This document shows positions 25,401-33,534 of a stretch of DNA of 54,950 nt, in pieces. Source of the stretch: JAGDXO01 sp964541025 (GTDB taxonomy: Archaea > Thermoplasmatota > Thermoplasmata > Thermoplasmatales > GCA-001856825); the NCBI GenBank assembly GCA_964541025.1, contig CAZIOW010000004.1:1-54950 (forward strand), read 5' to 3'. The stretch's first letter is position 1. Every line of letters starts with the position of its first letter. Both the position numbers and the translations under genes were made by a program. The notes below the pieces were generated by a model, which worked only from the letters and a program-made list of their open reading frames with translations, ran no database searches and was not told the origin of the DNA.

Positions 25401-25410
25401 TATTTATTAA
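25401..25410 (-). promoter_or_regulatory. TATA box for the 53-residue gene and tRNA-Ser(GCU)
   Basis: The minus strand reads TTAATAAATA, centred about 28 bases before the ATG at 25377. It is the only promoter-like box upstream of tRNA-Ser on this strand. Confidence 0.5.
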
Positions 25411-25491
25411 TTTTTTTGCTGTCGGTTAGAAAAAGTTCGTAGTTTTGACAATGACCAAAAGTTAATCATTAAATGATAGTCTTATTTTTCA

Positions 25492-26013
25492 ATGAACGAG
25501 GTAAATCCACGCGTAAGGGTACCGAAATATAAGGCAATCGCCACTTTTCTCAAGATACCACTGGAAGATGAAAAATTTGAGAACCTGGTTAAAATGATTA
25601 ATGAAAACAAAGAAGATGGAATCGTTATGATTAGAATTGGAGACAGGGATGTCTGTTCTCTGAAAATTGAAGGAAGGAAGATTTACATAAATGAGATAAT
25701 AGATGAGACAAGAAATGAGCTTGAAAATATGATACAGTTTCCAGTTAGCAACAGGGTGGCATTAAGATCAGTCATTATGAAATACATAGAGTCCATTCAG
25801 GAAGATATCATAGAGGATATTGATTTTATAGAGAAGGTCAAGGAAGGTAAAGAGGAAATTGATGAAGATAACCTAAAATTCATACTAAACATATGGGATC
25901 GATTCTGGGAAGTAAGAACAAGATTCCGCGGAGATTCAAATGATGGAATATACATAACAAAGGAGAGAGATGTATATGATGAAAATGATTTAAATACATT
26001 AAATGGTCATTAA
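25492..26013 (+). CDS. Hypothetical acidic helical protein
   Basis: A 173-residue, strongly acidic protein (many Asp/Glu, particularly IEDIDFIEKVKEGKEEIDED). It seems to have a small alpha/beta N-terminal domain (residues 1-75, with a short strand pair MIRIGDRDVCSLKIEG) and a helical C-terminal part. No enzyme motif or membrane segment. It is a single gene between tRNA-Ser and the convergent HMG-CoA reductase gene, with a 4-base tail overlap. Family not recognised. Confidence 0.6.
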   Translation: MNEVNPRVRVPKYKAIATFLKIPLEDEKFENLVKMINENKEDGIVMIRIGDRDVCSLKIEGRKIYINEIIDETRNELENMIQFPVSNRVALRSVIMKYIESIQEDIIEDIDFIEKVKEGKEEIDEDNLKFILNIWDRFWEVRTRFRGDSNDGIYITKERDVYDENDLNTLNGH

Positions 26014-27272
26014 TTCTTTTTTCTCATCTCCATAAGTAATTCCTGAGCAACATCTATCCTAATTGCCCTTCTCTTTACCATTTCTTCAGCAACCCTGTCT
26101 ATCTCACTTCCTGTGGCACCAGCCGATATAGCAACATTTCTCGCATGAAGTTCCATGTGGCCTTTCTGGATCCCTTCCATTGCAAGTGCCCTTATAGCTG
26201 CAAAGTTCTGTGCTAAACCAACTGACGCTAGTACATTAGAGAATTCCCTTGCCGACTCAACCTTTAAAATTTTCCTCATCAATTTTGCCTTCGGATGTGA
26301 AGCTGTAGCTCCTCCGACAATACCCACTGCCATCGGTATCTCAATTGAACCTACAAGATCTCCGTCCTCATTCTTTTCCCATTTTGTTAAAGATGTGTAA
26401 CCATTCATCGCAGCATAGGCGTGAGCTCCTGCCTCTATGGCTCTCCAGTCGTTCGCGGTGGCAAGTAATACTGCATCAATTCCATTCATTATACCTTTAT
26501 TGTGGGTTGTTGCCCTGTATGGGTCAAGAATAGCAAATTTATACGCTTCTATTATTCCATCAACTGCATCTTCCCCCCCAATTGTTTCCTTATCAAATAC
26601 AGCATATGATCTTGCTACCCTGTATGTTGCAAGATTGCTAAGTATCCTTAGCCTTACTTTCCCATTTGATATCTGGGATATATGAGGGGCAAGTGCCTCA
26701 GCCATTGTGTTTACTGCATTGGCGCCCATTGCATCCCTGACATCGACAAGAAGATGAACTACTATCATTGGCTCCTTTTCATCAAGCACCCTTACTTCTA
26801 CATCCTTAGCTCCTCCTCCAAGTTTCACAAGTACAGGATCCTGCTTATTGGCCAACTCAATCAATTCATTCTTCCTTTCTAAAATCCTGAACTTGGCTCC
26901 GAAAGGATCGCTCATCCCGCTCACCTCTATCTGACCGATCATTATGGGATCAGATGATACGGCCCTAAAACCCCCTTTCACTCTTGCCATCTTTGCAGCA
27001 TTGGAAGCTGCGGCTACGACGCTTGGCTCCTCTATGGCCATCGGAATAAGATAATCCTTGCCATTTATGAGAAAATTTACTGCTATTCCTATAGGTATTT
27101 CCATAACGCTTATGACATTTTCAATCATGTGGTCTGCTATATTCTCTCCAAGCCCGCCCATGTTTCTCAAAAGTGATATCTCTTCCTCGGAAAGGTCTGA
27201 GAATTTCTTGAGGAGCTCCCTTCTTTCCTCAAGGTTTAATTTATAAAATCCTGGTATGTTTGAGCCCGTCAT
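26010..27272 (-). CDS. mvaA: HMG-CoA reductase, class II
   Basis: A 420-residue HMG-CoA reductase of class II, the type first known from Pseudomonas mevalonii. Marks: MAIEEPSVVAAASNAAKMAR with the catalytic Glu, DVRDAMGANAVNTMAE, TTHNKGIMNGIDAV with the catalytic Lys, TANDWRAIEAGAHAYAA with the Asp, and GHMELHARN with the His. Class I enzymes are the common archaeal form; class II is known in Thermoplasma and Archaeoglobus, thought to have been acquired from bacteria. It makes mevalonate for isoprenoid lipids, linking it to the tetraether synthase in this window. Confidence 0.95.
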   Translation of the reverse strand: MTGSNIPGFYKLNLEERRELLKKFSDLSEEEISLLRNMGGLGENIADHMIENVISVMEIPIGIAVNFLINGKDYLIPMAIEEPSVVAAASNAAKMARVKGGFRAVSSDPIMIGQIEVSGMSDPFGAKFRILERKNELIELANKQDPVLVKLGGGAKDVEVRVLDEKEPMIVVHLLVDVRDAMGANAVNTMAEALAPHISQISNGKVRLRILSNLATYRVARSYAVFDKETIGGEDAVDGIIEAYKFAILDPYRATTHNKGIMNGIDAVLLATANDWRAIEAGAHAYAAMNGYTSLTKWEKNEDGDLVGSIEIPMAVGIVGGATASHPKAKLMRKILKVESAREFSNVLASVGLAQNFAAIRALAMEGIQKGHMELHARNVAISAGATGSEIDRVAEEMVKRRAIRIDVAQELLMEMRKKN

Positions 27273-27328
27273 ATTTTCATTATGAATGATTTGAATAAAG
27301 ATTTATCTAAAAATAATATAACAATAGA

Positions 27329-27814
27329 ATGATCTCTTCCACACCACTGATTGTTCACAAAAATGAAGATGATCCCAAGAAATGCACAGCGAGAAAATTG
27401 AAGAGGCTAAATCTTGCAGAATTTATAGGATTTATACCCAGAAGTGCCATTGTCCTTTATCCTGATTCAGAAGTAAGAATATCGAAAAGTGACATATCCT
27501 TCAGATATCTTCTTGCAATGGATGTTTCCTGGAAAAATATAGAAAGATATTCATTTGAGGGGTATCAGGTAAGATCTTTACCTTACCTTCTTGCAGCAAA
27601 CCCTGTAAATTATGGAAAACCTTACAAACTATCTACAGCAGAGGCCATTGCGGCTGCTTATTATATCATGGAGATGAAAGACATTTCCAAAAAAATACTT
27701 AGTGTTTTTTCCTGGGGAGTTCAGTTCTTTAATCTTAACAGAAATCCCCTGGAGGATTATTCTAAGGCAGGCAATTCAGACGAAATTAAGAAAATTGAGA
27801 TGGAATATATTTAG
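27329..27814 (+). CDS. tsr3: Tsr3-type rRNA aminocarboxypropyltransferase
   Basis: A 161-residue protein of the Tsr3 (DUF367) family, which transfers the 3-amino-3-carboxypropyl group of SAM onto a hypermodified uridine of small-subunit rRNA. Family marks: DPKKCTARKLKRLNLAEF, MDVSWKNIE (usual form LDCSW), RSLPYLLAANPVNYGKPYKL, STAEAIAAAYYI and SVFSWGVQFF. Length is normal for archaea. It converges with the PP-loop gene, overlapping by 4 bases. Confidence 0.9.
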   Translation: MISSTPLIVHKNEDDPKKCTARKLKRLNLAEFIGFIPRSAIVLYPDSEVRISKSDISFRYLLAMDVSWKNIERYSFEGYQVRSLPYLLAANPVNYGKPYKLSTAEAIAAAYYIMEMKDISKKILSVFSWGVQFFNLNRNPLEDYSKAGNSDEIKKIEMEYI

Positions 27815-29190
27815 GTCCATTCATTACCTTCCAATGTGGTTATACCTTTAGTATAATTTTTCAGTATATACATTAATTTATCTCTGAACTCTTCTGGAAT
27901 ATAATTTGAATCACAGTAATCCCTGCATTCATGGATTTTTTCTATGTGTTCATGAGACTTCCCGACTTTGCCATTGCTAAGTTTAAACATAGAATGTTCT
28001 TTCTCATCATCATCAAGTCTGTATAACCTTTGACTGTAATTATTTTTGAAATCCTCTATATCCTCATCCTTGTACTTAATAATTTTAGGATCTATAGAAT
28101 TTGCAAGGAGAAACAATAGAACTCCATTGCATTTGCTGCATTTCCCGCAGGGTACTATGCTGCTATTTTCATAATGACAGCTGTGGCAGGATCTTTGAAG
28201 CGCAGCAAGTTCTGGATATCTGTTGAATAGAATTCTTTCCTCAACATATCCTGAAATACCTCTGACTGCTGAGAAGAATACTGTGTTGAATTCCTTGATC
28301 CTGAAATATTCTGTTATTCTCTTGTCAAATTCCATCGTCTGATCGTATATACCATAAAAATGCCTTATACCGTATTCTGGTTTCATATTTCTGGGATCGT
28401 CAAACTCATCTCCTTTCATAACATAGGATATTTTCAACGATCGTATATATGGCAATATTGTGAATATGTACACCGGGAATATAAATAATTGAATTGGATA
28501 AGTATCAGACCACATTTTTAATGCTTTTTCATTCAATGCACTTACTTTTCTATTCATTTCCCTATAGAATCTGTCAACTGTCGTCCATGCTCTGGTGTTA
28601 TTGGGATCGTTATTTGCCATGTAATCGTAAGCAGTTTTAGCAGTTCTCCAGTGGCCTCCTGACTCATTTATGTATATTGGAATAACTTTCGAGCCTATTT
28701 CTTTCATTAACCCATAAGTCAGAAGACTCTCCTTTCCTCCGCTAGATAAAATAGCTACTGAACCTTCCCCTCTTATGGGTTTTTTGGCTTCTGAAAATTC
28801 GAATCTCATTACTGGGGTATATTCTGCATCTTTTTTATTGGGTTCTGTAGGCAGCAATTCTTTTTTAAAAAATTCTGGTCTCTTTATAAGCTTGTTAACA
28901 TATACTTCTGTACTATTAATTCTCATCATTTCTTCAAAGAAATTATAATCATCTTTGTCTATTGGAAAATCTGCCTCTATTTCCCCTGTGAAAAGTGAAT
29001 AATTTACCAGAGGCGCAAGTGAGATTAATCTTGCATCCTCTATTTCTATGTTCAATGGGCTTGAGTATTTAATCAATAAATCTTCTAAGTTACCATCTAC
29101 AACATATCTTATTCTTATCTTGTTGCCAGAAACCTCTGGTTCTTTTATTAGTATCCTATCTATTGATACGTATTTGCCAGCTCTACTCAA
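27811..29190 (-). CDS. PP-loop ATP-pyrophosphatase with zinc cysteines (QueC-like), unknown pathway
   Basis: A 459-residue protein. A beta-rich N-terminal region (1-140) precedes a PP-loop domain starting VAILSSGGKESLLTYG (SGGKES about residues 150-155), so it probably adenylates a carboxylate or similar group. A cysteine cluster, CHSCHYENSSIVPCGKCSKC (C335-C354), resembles the zinc site of QueC-type enzymes. The likely start is a TTG at 29190; no ATG is available before residue 88. It is third in an operon and overlaps the DUF1611 gene by 8 bases. The substrate is not known. Confidence 0.68.
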   Translation of the reverse strand: MSRAGKYVSIDRILIKEPEVSGNKIRIRYVVDGNLEDLLIKYSSPLNIEIEDARLISLAPLVNYSLFTGEIEADFPIDKDDYNFFEEMMRINSTEVYVNKLIKRPEFFKKELLPTEPNKKDAEYTPVMRFEFSEAKKPIRGEGSVAILSSGGKESLLTYGLMKEIGSKVIPIYINESGGHWRTAKTAYDYMANNDPNNTRAWTTVDRFYREMNRKVSALNEKALKMWSDTYPIQLFIFPVYIFTILPYIRSLKISYVMKGDEFDDPRNMKPEYGIRHFYGIYDQTMEFDKRITEYFRIKEFNTVFFSAVRGISGYVEERILFNRYPELAALQRSCHSCHYENSSIVPCGKCSKCNGVLLFLLANSIDPKIIKYKDEDIEDFKNNYSQRLYRLDDDEKEHSMFKLSNGKVGKSHEHIEKIHECRDYCDSNYIPEEFRDKLMYILKNYTKGITTLEGNEWT

Positions 29191-30217
29191 TCTTTTCCAC
29201 CACTTCTGCTAGCTTTTCTATTTCATTGAGAGGTTCTATCACTGGAATACCAAATTTAATCTCATATTCTTTCTTGATCTTGTCTATTTCCTCTCTGGTC
29301 ATTTTTTCTGTGTTCAGAGTTATTGCTATAACTTCTTTTCCTGAAAGTAGTTCCAGAATATTGATCACTCTGCCTACGTCAGGCATCGGATAATTCTCAA
29401 AACCGTCGAGATATTTTCTTCCTGGGGCATCCTGAAGTACTATAGCGTCTGGTCTTCCAGCCGCTATGATCTCGAAACTGCCAGGGTATGCTGGATGAAC
29501 AACAGACCCCTGACCTTCAAGGATAATAAAATCTGGTCTTTTTTCTTCCCAAGCCCTTACGACCTCGTGTTCAATTGCTCCTGCCACAAAATCGTTGATT
29601 GTAGCATCAATGACCGTTCCGTACTCAACTCCCTGCATCCATGCCGTCTGACCAGTCCCAATCATTTCTGCTTTTTTGCCTCTTTTCTGAAGCTCTTTCC
29701 AGAGAAGAATCGTGGTTGTTCTCTTTCCAATTGCACTGTCTGTTCCAAGAATTGCAATTTTCCTAGCCTTAACTTCTTCTATCTTACCTGTGAATGGAAA
29801 CTTTCTATCTCTGAAAATTTTCCTGACGTCTATTAGTTCTACTTTCTTCTCCCTTGCCATTTTTGAAATTTCAGGATCATCGGACAAAAATTCGTGAAGG
29901 CCGTTAACAACACCCATACCTTTGTTTATTGCATCCTTTATGATATCTCTGTATTCTTTTGGCAGGTAACCTCCATCTGTCGCAGCCCCTATTACGATAT
30001 ATTTTGGGTAATACACCATTGCCTCCTCTAGTTTTGCAACTATTGGGATATTCTTTTTTCTCCCTTCTAGAAATTCACCGGCATCCCTTCCCGCAAGTTT
30101 CGAATCGATAACAGCAACTACCTGGTACCTACCAGAATACCTTACAAGACCGTGAGCTGTTTTACCATAAGTGCTATCAAAGACACCTTCTGCAAGTACA
30201 ACAACTTTATCCATCAT
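29183..30217 (-). CDS. DUF1611 family protein (COG3367, P-loop)
   Basis: A 344-residue DUF1611 protein. The N-terminal Rossmann-like part has VVLAEGVFDSTYGKTAHGL and VIGAATDGGYLPKEYR; the C-terminal part has a P-loop GTDSAIGKRTTT, MIGTGQTAWMQGVEYGTVID, and EGQGSVVHPAYPG. Bacterial members (DgcN) are linked to D-glutamate metabolism, but archaeal members are uncharacterised. The P-loop suggests an NTP-driven ligase or kinase step. The ATG at 30217 overlaps the PLP gene stop by one base (TGATG). Middle gene of the PLP-DUF1611-PP-loop operon. Confidence 0.82.
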   Translation of the reverse strand: MMDKVVVLAEGVFDSTYGKTAHGLVRYSGRYQVVAVIDSKLAGRDAGEFLEGRKKNIPIVAKLEEAMVYYPKYIVIGAATDGGYLPKEYRDIIKDAINKGMGVVNGLHEFLSDDPEISKMAREKKVELIDVRKIFRDRKFPFTGKIEEVKARKIAILGTDSAIGKRTTTILLWKELQKRGKKAEMIGTGQTAWMQGVEYGTVIDATINDFVAGAIEHEVVRAWEEKRPDFIILEGQGSVVHPAYPGSFEIIAAGRPDAIVLQDAPGRKYLDGFENYPMPDVGRVINILELLSGKEVIAITLNTEKMTREEIDKIKKEYEIKFGIPVIEPLNEIEKLAEVVEKIE

Positions 30218-31158
30218 CAAGCCCTGCCGGTTATTATTGCTACATATAAATTTTCCTCAGGGAATTTTGTGGTATTCTTTATTGCCTCAAGGGGAGCCGT
30301 GCTTGCTGGAAGCACGTTAAGTCCTATCTCCTTCTTTATTAAACGCTTATAGTACATCATTTTGTTATCAGAGATATATTCCGCAAAGCCATTTGAGTTC
30401 CTTATCGCTTTTAGTCCAAGCTCTCCATCGTATGCATGCGATGCAATTAGCGGCTCGTTTATCGATGATTCAACAAGAGTGTCAGGTCTTAGATCCACCA
30501 ACTGAGTCTTATCCTTGAAAGCTTTTACTATTGGATTTCCGCCTGTAGTACTAGCACCCAGCATCCTCGGAATCTTATCAATGAAACCCGCCTTCTTTAG
30601 GTTTATAAAACCTATGTAAATGCCTGCTAGCGTTGTTCCATTTCCCACTGGAACTGCAACAGCATCTGGAGCACGTCCAAATTGTTGAAACAGTTCATAT
30701 GAAATCCTTGAGTATGCCTCATAGCTCAGGTCTGTTGTAGCATTTCCTGGGTTTGCGTCATACCAATTGTTGTCATTTGCTATATCTCTGCTCATTTCAA
30801 CAGCATCTTCGTATGCTCCTGGAACCTCATTCACTATTGCACCATTATGCCTCATGACTTCTACTTTTGGAGTATGGTATCTCTCAGGTACGAATACTTC
30901 CGCCTTCATACCAAAGAGCTTTGAATAATAGGACATAGCAATTCCATAATTTCCACAGGTGCCTATGGAAATCGTGTCGTATCCTTTATCTATAGCATAC
31001 TTCACATGCCTTAAAGCGGCCCGATCCTTATGCGTTCCTGACGGATTAACACCTTCAAATTTCAGAAATATTTTCTTGAAGGAGAAGAGCTGCTCTAAAT
31101 ATTTGGCACGGAAAACAGGCGTGCCACCTGGATCAGAATCTTCGCTTGCTTCTTCCAT
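30217..31158 (-). CDS. PLP-dependent threonine-synthase-like enzyme, first gene of the operon
   Basis: A 313-residue fold-type II PLP enzyme. The PLP lysine lies in NPSGTHKDRAALRHV (near residue 45), the asparagine/phosphate-binding loops are TCGNYGIAMSYYSKLFG and AVPVGNGTTLAGIY. The likeness is to threonine synthase and cysteate synthase, but it lacks the long N-terminal domain of classical threonine synthase, and the neighbours are not threonine genes. The ATG at 31158 is preferred to an adjacent TTG. A strong Shine-Dalgarno sequence lies 14 bases before it. Confidence 0.8.
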   Translation of the reverse strand: MEEASEDSDPGGTPVFRAKYLEQLFSFKKIFLKFEGVNPSGTHKDRAALRHVKYAIDKGYDTISIGTCGNYGIAMSYYSKLFGMKAEVFVPERYHTPKVEVMRHNGAIVNEVPGAYEDAVEMSRDIANDNNWYDANPGNATTDLSYEAYSRISYELFQQFGRAPDAVAVPVGNGTTLAGIYIGFINLKKAGFIDKIPRMLGASTTGGNPIVKAFKDKTQLVDLRPDTLVESSINEPLIASHAYDGELGLKAIRNSNGFAEYISDNKMMYYKRLIKKEIGLNVLPASTAPLEAIKNTTKFPEENLYVAIITGRA

Positions 31159-31172
31159 CAAATTTACCTATT

Positions 31173-31178
31173 CCTCCT
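31173..31178 (-). promoter_or_regulatory. Strong Shine-Dalgarno box before the PLP-enzyme gene
   Basis: The minus strand reads AGGAGG here, 14 bases before the ATG at 31158 (11 before a TTG at 31161). An extensive anti-SD match is unusual among the leaderless-looking genes of this window, so this mRNA may have a real 5' leader. Confidence 0.45.
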
Positions 31179-31294
31179 TAGAGGTCAAGGGTATGAGTTA
31201 ATTATTCTATAAAAATATTTTGAATGTAGAATTTTCAAGATCTCGGAATTTCCAATAGAAAATGATGTTGTTCAATTGAATTGGAAAAAGATAT

Positions 31295-31765
31295 GTGTTA
31301 CAACAAAATAATGTTACAATGTTTGAAATTCTTGTTAGACTGAAGAATTCGCCGTCTGGTCAGGATCTTGACCTCACTCTCTTTGAGTTTCTATCTGATA
31401 TTGGGTACATAGAAGAGAGAGGAAGTAACCTTTATCCTGGTATTAAGCAGAGTATACCTTTCAGGCTTTTCAAGGAATGCTTTTTGGAGAGATCAGATAA
31501 GGTATGGCCTGTCAATGAATTGCTTGTCTATCTCAATACATCTAAACCCACTTTGTACAGATACCTGAACCGTTTAAAGTCCCTTGATATAATTCAGGAA
31601 GTTCAGTTGGGTAAAGAAAAAGGTTATGTTTTAAGATACAATTCACTATCCCTTGCCTGGAATTTCGTGGAATCAAATGTAAAGATTGCCATGGATAATT
31701 ACAGGAGGACTATTGAAAATATTCAGAAAATGGTTGGTGAAAAAAATGATCACTCAGTTGACTAA
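31295..31765 (+). CDS. Winged-helix DNA-binding protein
   Basis: A 156-residue protein. Its C-terminal half has a helix-turn-helix (VNELLVYLNTSKPTLYRYLN, then RLKSLDIIQEVQ), followed by a long helix (about 120-150). The start is either the GTG at 31295 or the ATG at 31319; conserved N-terminal residues do not decide. The last 20 bases overlap the following small gene. Target genes are unknown; the operon with the small barrel-like protein is the only clue. Confidence 0.65.
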   Translation: MLQQNNVTMFEILVRLKNSPSGQDLDLTLFEFLSDIGYIEERGSNLYPGIKQSIPFRLFKECFLERSDKVWPVNELLVYLNTSKPTLYRYLNRLKSLDIIQEVQLGKEKGYVLRYNSLSLAWNFVESNVKIAMDNYRRTIENIQKMVGEKNDHSVD

Positions 31766-32003
31766 AGGTTCCAGATACAAGATAATTTCAGCAAGTTCTA
31801 CAGATGAGAATTTTACCACAGAGGGTATTTTGGAAGGTTTTATAACAATGGGGGAAGAACCAGCACTTCTCATAAATGTGGATAATGATGAAAAAAAGAA
31901 ATTGCGAATAATTCCAGTCAATGCAATCCTGATGATAGATATTATTGAACATAACGAGGAAAAACAGAAAGAAGATAAAGGTGATACAAGCTACATAAGC
32001 TGA
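31746..32003 (+). CDS. Small Sm-like beta-barrel protein (tentative)
   Basis: An 85-residue protein. It shows strands YKIISASS, TEGILEGFITMGEEPALLINVD and RIIPVNAILMIDII, which fits a small Sm/SH3-like barrel in which the last strand pair carries the Sm2-like motif, then an acidic tail. The start at 31746 is chosen because the preceding 20 codons lie inside the winged-helix gene. Overlap with that gene is 20 bases; the tail overlaps thpR by 13 on the other strand. Family assignment is not secure. Confidence 0.5.
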   Translation: MITQLTKGSRYKIISASSTDENFTTEGILEGFITMGEEPALLINVDNDEKKKLRIIPVNAILMIDIIEHNEEKQKEDKGDTSYIS

Positions 32004-32500
32004 AATTTATTCAACTCTTCATATATTGGCCCTCTTGGAGTAAGAGTGGATTTAAAAAGAGAGAAATGATCTACTTTCTGTATCAAAAAGTTTTTGTTTT
32101 TGTTTTCCCCAATGATTTGTGTTAAATCTGCATAATTTTTTATTCTCACAACGGTAATATGAGGAGAGAATGGATGATCCATTGGTATATATTGTGTGAC
32201 TCTATCAATTTCATTCGCTAGGCTGACAAGTATATTCTCTGGATATGCTTTTAAAAATAATATTCGTCCCCTTCGTTCATTAGGGAATGCTCCCATACCT
32301 TTGAGCTCTAGATCAAAAATTTTGAACCTTATTGTTTCAAGGGAGTTTATTATTTGCTGGTGATCTGAAACTTCACCCATAAATTTGAGTGTCAGATGTA
32401 TGTTTTCTGCCTCCACAGTTTTTCCAAATTTTTTCAGTAGTGATAATATCTCTAAGATATTATTATTTGGAGAAATTTTTATTGCAATAAATAGACGCAT
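31991..32500 (-). CDS. thpR: RNA 2',3'-cyclic phosphodiesterase
   Basis: A 169-residue 2H phosphoesterase of the ThpR/LigT type. The two catalytic motifs are HLTLKFMGEV (residues about 41-50) and HITVVRIK (about 124-131), and the N-terminus MRLFIAIKI is typical. It opens 2',3'-cyclic phosphates at RNA ends. The frame opens 8 codons earlier, but the ATG at 32500 matches the family start and leaves room for the gcvH promoter. Confidence 0.88.
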   Translation of the reverse strand: MRLFIAIKISPNNNILEILSLLKKFGKTVEAENIHLTLKFMGEVSDHQQIINSLETIRFKIFDLELKGMGAFPNERRGRILFLKAYPENILVSLANEIDRVTQYIPMDHPFSPHITVVRIKNYADLTQIIGENKNKNFLIQKVDHFSLFKSTLTPRGPIYEELNKFQLM

Positions 32501-32502
32501 AG

Positions 32503-32510
32503 TATATAAT
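32503..32510 (+). promoter_or_regulatory. TATA box for gcvH
   Basis: TATATAAT, 30-37 bases before the ATG at 32540. It lies directly upstream of thpR on the other strand but is too close to that ATG to serve as its box. Confidence 0.5.
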
Positions 32511-32539
32511 AAAAAGCATAGCAAAATTTTTTTTGCTCA

Positions 32540-32932
32540 ATGTTATTCCCAATTATGATCGTGAAAGATGGTCTCTTCTACACAAAAACTCACGAATGGG
32601 TTAAGCTAGAAGGGGACGTAGCTACCATAGGAATCACTGATTTTGCACAGAACCAGCTAACGGATATTGTTTATGTGGACCTTCCTAAGGTTGGAACGAT
32701 GCTGAAGGCAGGAGATGTCGCTGGTACAGTTGAAAGTGTCAAGTCTGCTGAGGATTTCTATTCGCCATTAACTGGCAAAGTTACGGAAATAAATAAGACA
32801 TTGGAAAAAACCCCGGAAGCTATAAACAAGGATGCTTACTCTGCATGGCTGTATAAAATGAAAATCAGTAATCCCTCTGAAGTCAATTCAATGATGAAGA
32901 AGGAGGATTACGAGAAATTTATTAAAAAATGA
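32540..32932 (+). CDS. gcvH: Glycine cleavage system H protein (lipoyl carrier)
   Basis: A 130-residue lipoyl-domain protein. The lipoyl-lysine hairpin is ESVKSAEDFYSPLTG, and THEWVKLEGDVATIGITDFA and LTDIVYVDLPKVG are standard GcvH segments. The other glycine-cleavage proteins are not nearby. The ATG at 32540 or the one at 32555 may be used; the TATA spacing favours the first. rlmE starts 5 bases after the stop. Confidence 0.93.
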   Translation: MLFPIMIVKDGLFYTKTHEWVKLEGDVATIGITDFAQNQLTDIVYVDLPKVGTMLKAGDVAGTVESVKSAEDFYSPLTGKVTEINKTLEKTPEAINKDAYSAWLYKMKISNPSEVNSMMKKEDYEKFIKK

Positions 32933-32937
32933 ATTAG

Positions 32938-33534
32938 ATGTCCTGGATCCAGAAAAGAAGATCTGACTCTTACTATCAGAAGGCAAAGAAGGAAGGATTT
33001 AGAAGCAGAGCTTCATATAAGCTGATTCAGATTAATCAGAAATTTAACATAATAAGGAATGGGAGGAAGATACTGGATCTGGGGGCTTCTCCAGGAGGGT
33101 GGAGCCAGGTAGTGGCTTCCTTGAATCAGGATGGCCTGAATGTTGCTGTTGACATTATTCCGATGTCCCCGATTCCAGGTGTTATTTTTTTAAAGTCTGA
33201 TATATTTTCACCAGATATAGGAGGGAAACTTCTAGGTAAATCAGAATTTGGATACGATCTAATACTGTCAGATATACTTATGCACACATCTGGGGACAGG
33301 TCTATTGACCACGCAAATTCCTATTTCATATTGAAAAGAATTTTAGAGATCAGCATGATGGTCTTAAATGAAAATGGCAAGGTACTTGCGAAAATGTTGC
33401 AGGGTGATCTTACAGAGAATGTGAAAAAGGAATATTCAGAACATTTCAGGAGAGTAAGGATAACCAAGCCACCTTCTTCTTTGGCTAGTTCGTCGGAAAT
33501 TTATATTCTGGCAGAAGGCTTTTCAAAGAAGTGA
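32938..33534 (+). CDS. rlmE: 23S rRNA 2'-O-ribose methyltransferase
   Basis: A 198-residue RrmJ/FtsJ methyltransferase. The SAM motif is LDLGASPGGWSQ, and the K-D-K-E catalytic tetrad is visible as RSRASYKL, LSDILMHTSG, VLAKMLQG and SSEIYI. Archaeal homologues methylate the large-subunit A-loop uridine. Length fits the family. Its last 50 bases are antisense to the 3' end of the next gene. Confidence 0.92.
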   Translation: MSWIQKRRSDSYYQKAKKEGFRSRASYKLIQINQKFNIIRNGRKILDLGASPGGWSQVVASLNQDGLNVAVDIIPMSPIPGVIFLKSDIFSPDIGGKLLGKSEFGYDLILSDILMHTSGDRSIDHANSYFILKRILEISMMVLNENGKVLAKMLQGDLTENVKKEYSEHFRRVRITKPPSSLASSSEIYILAEGFSKK

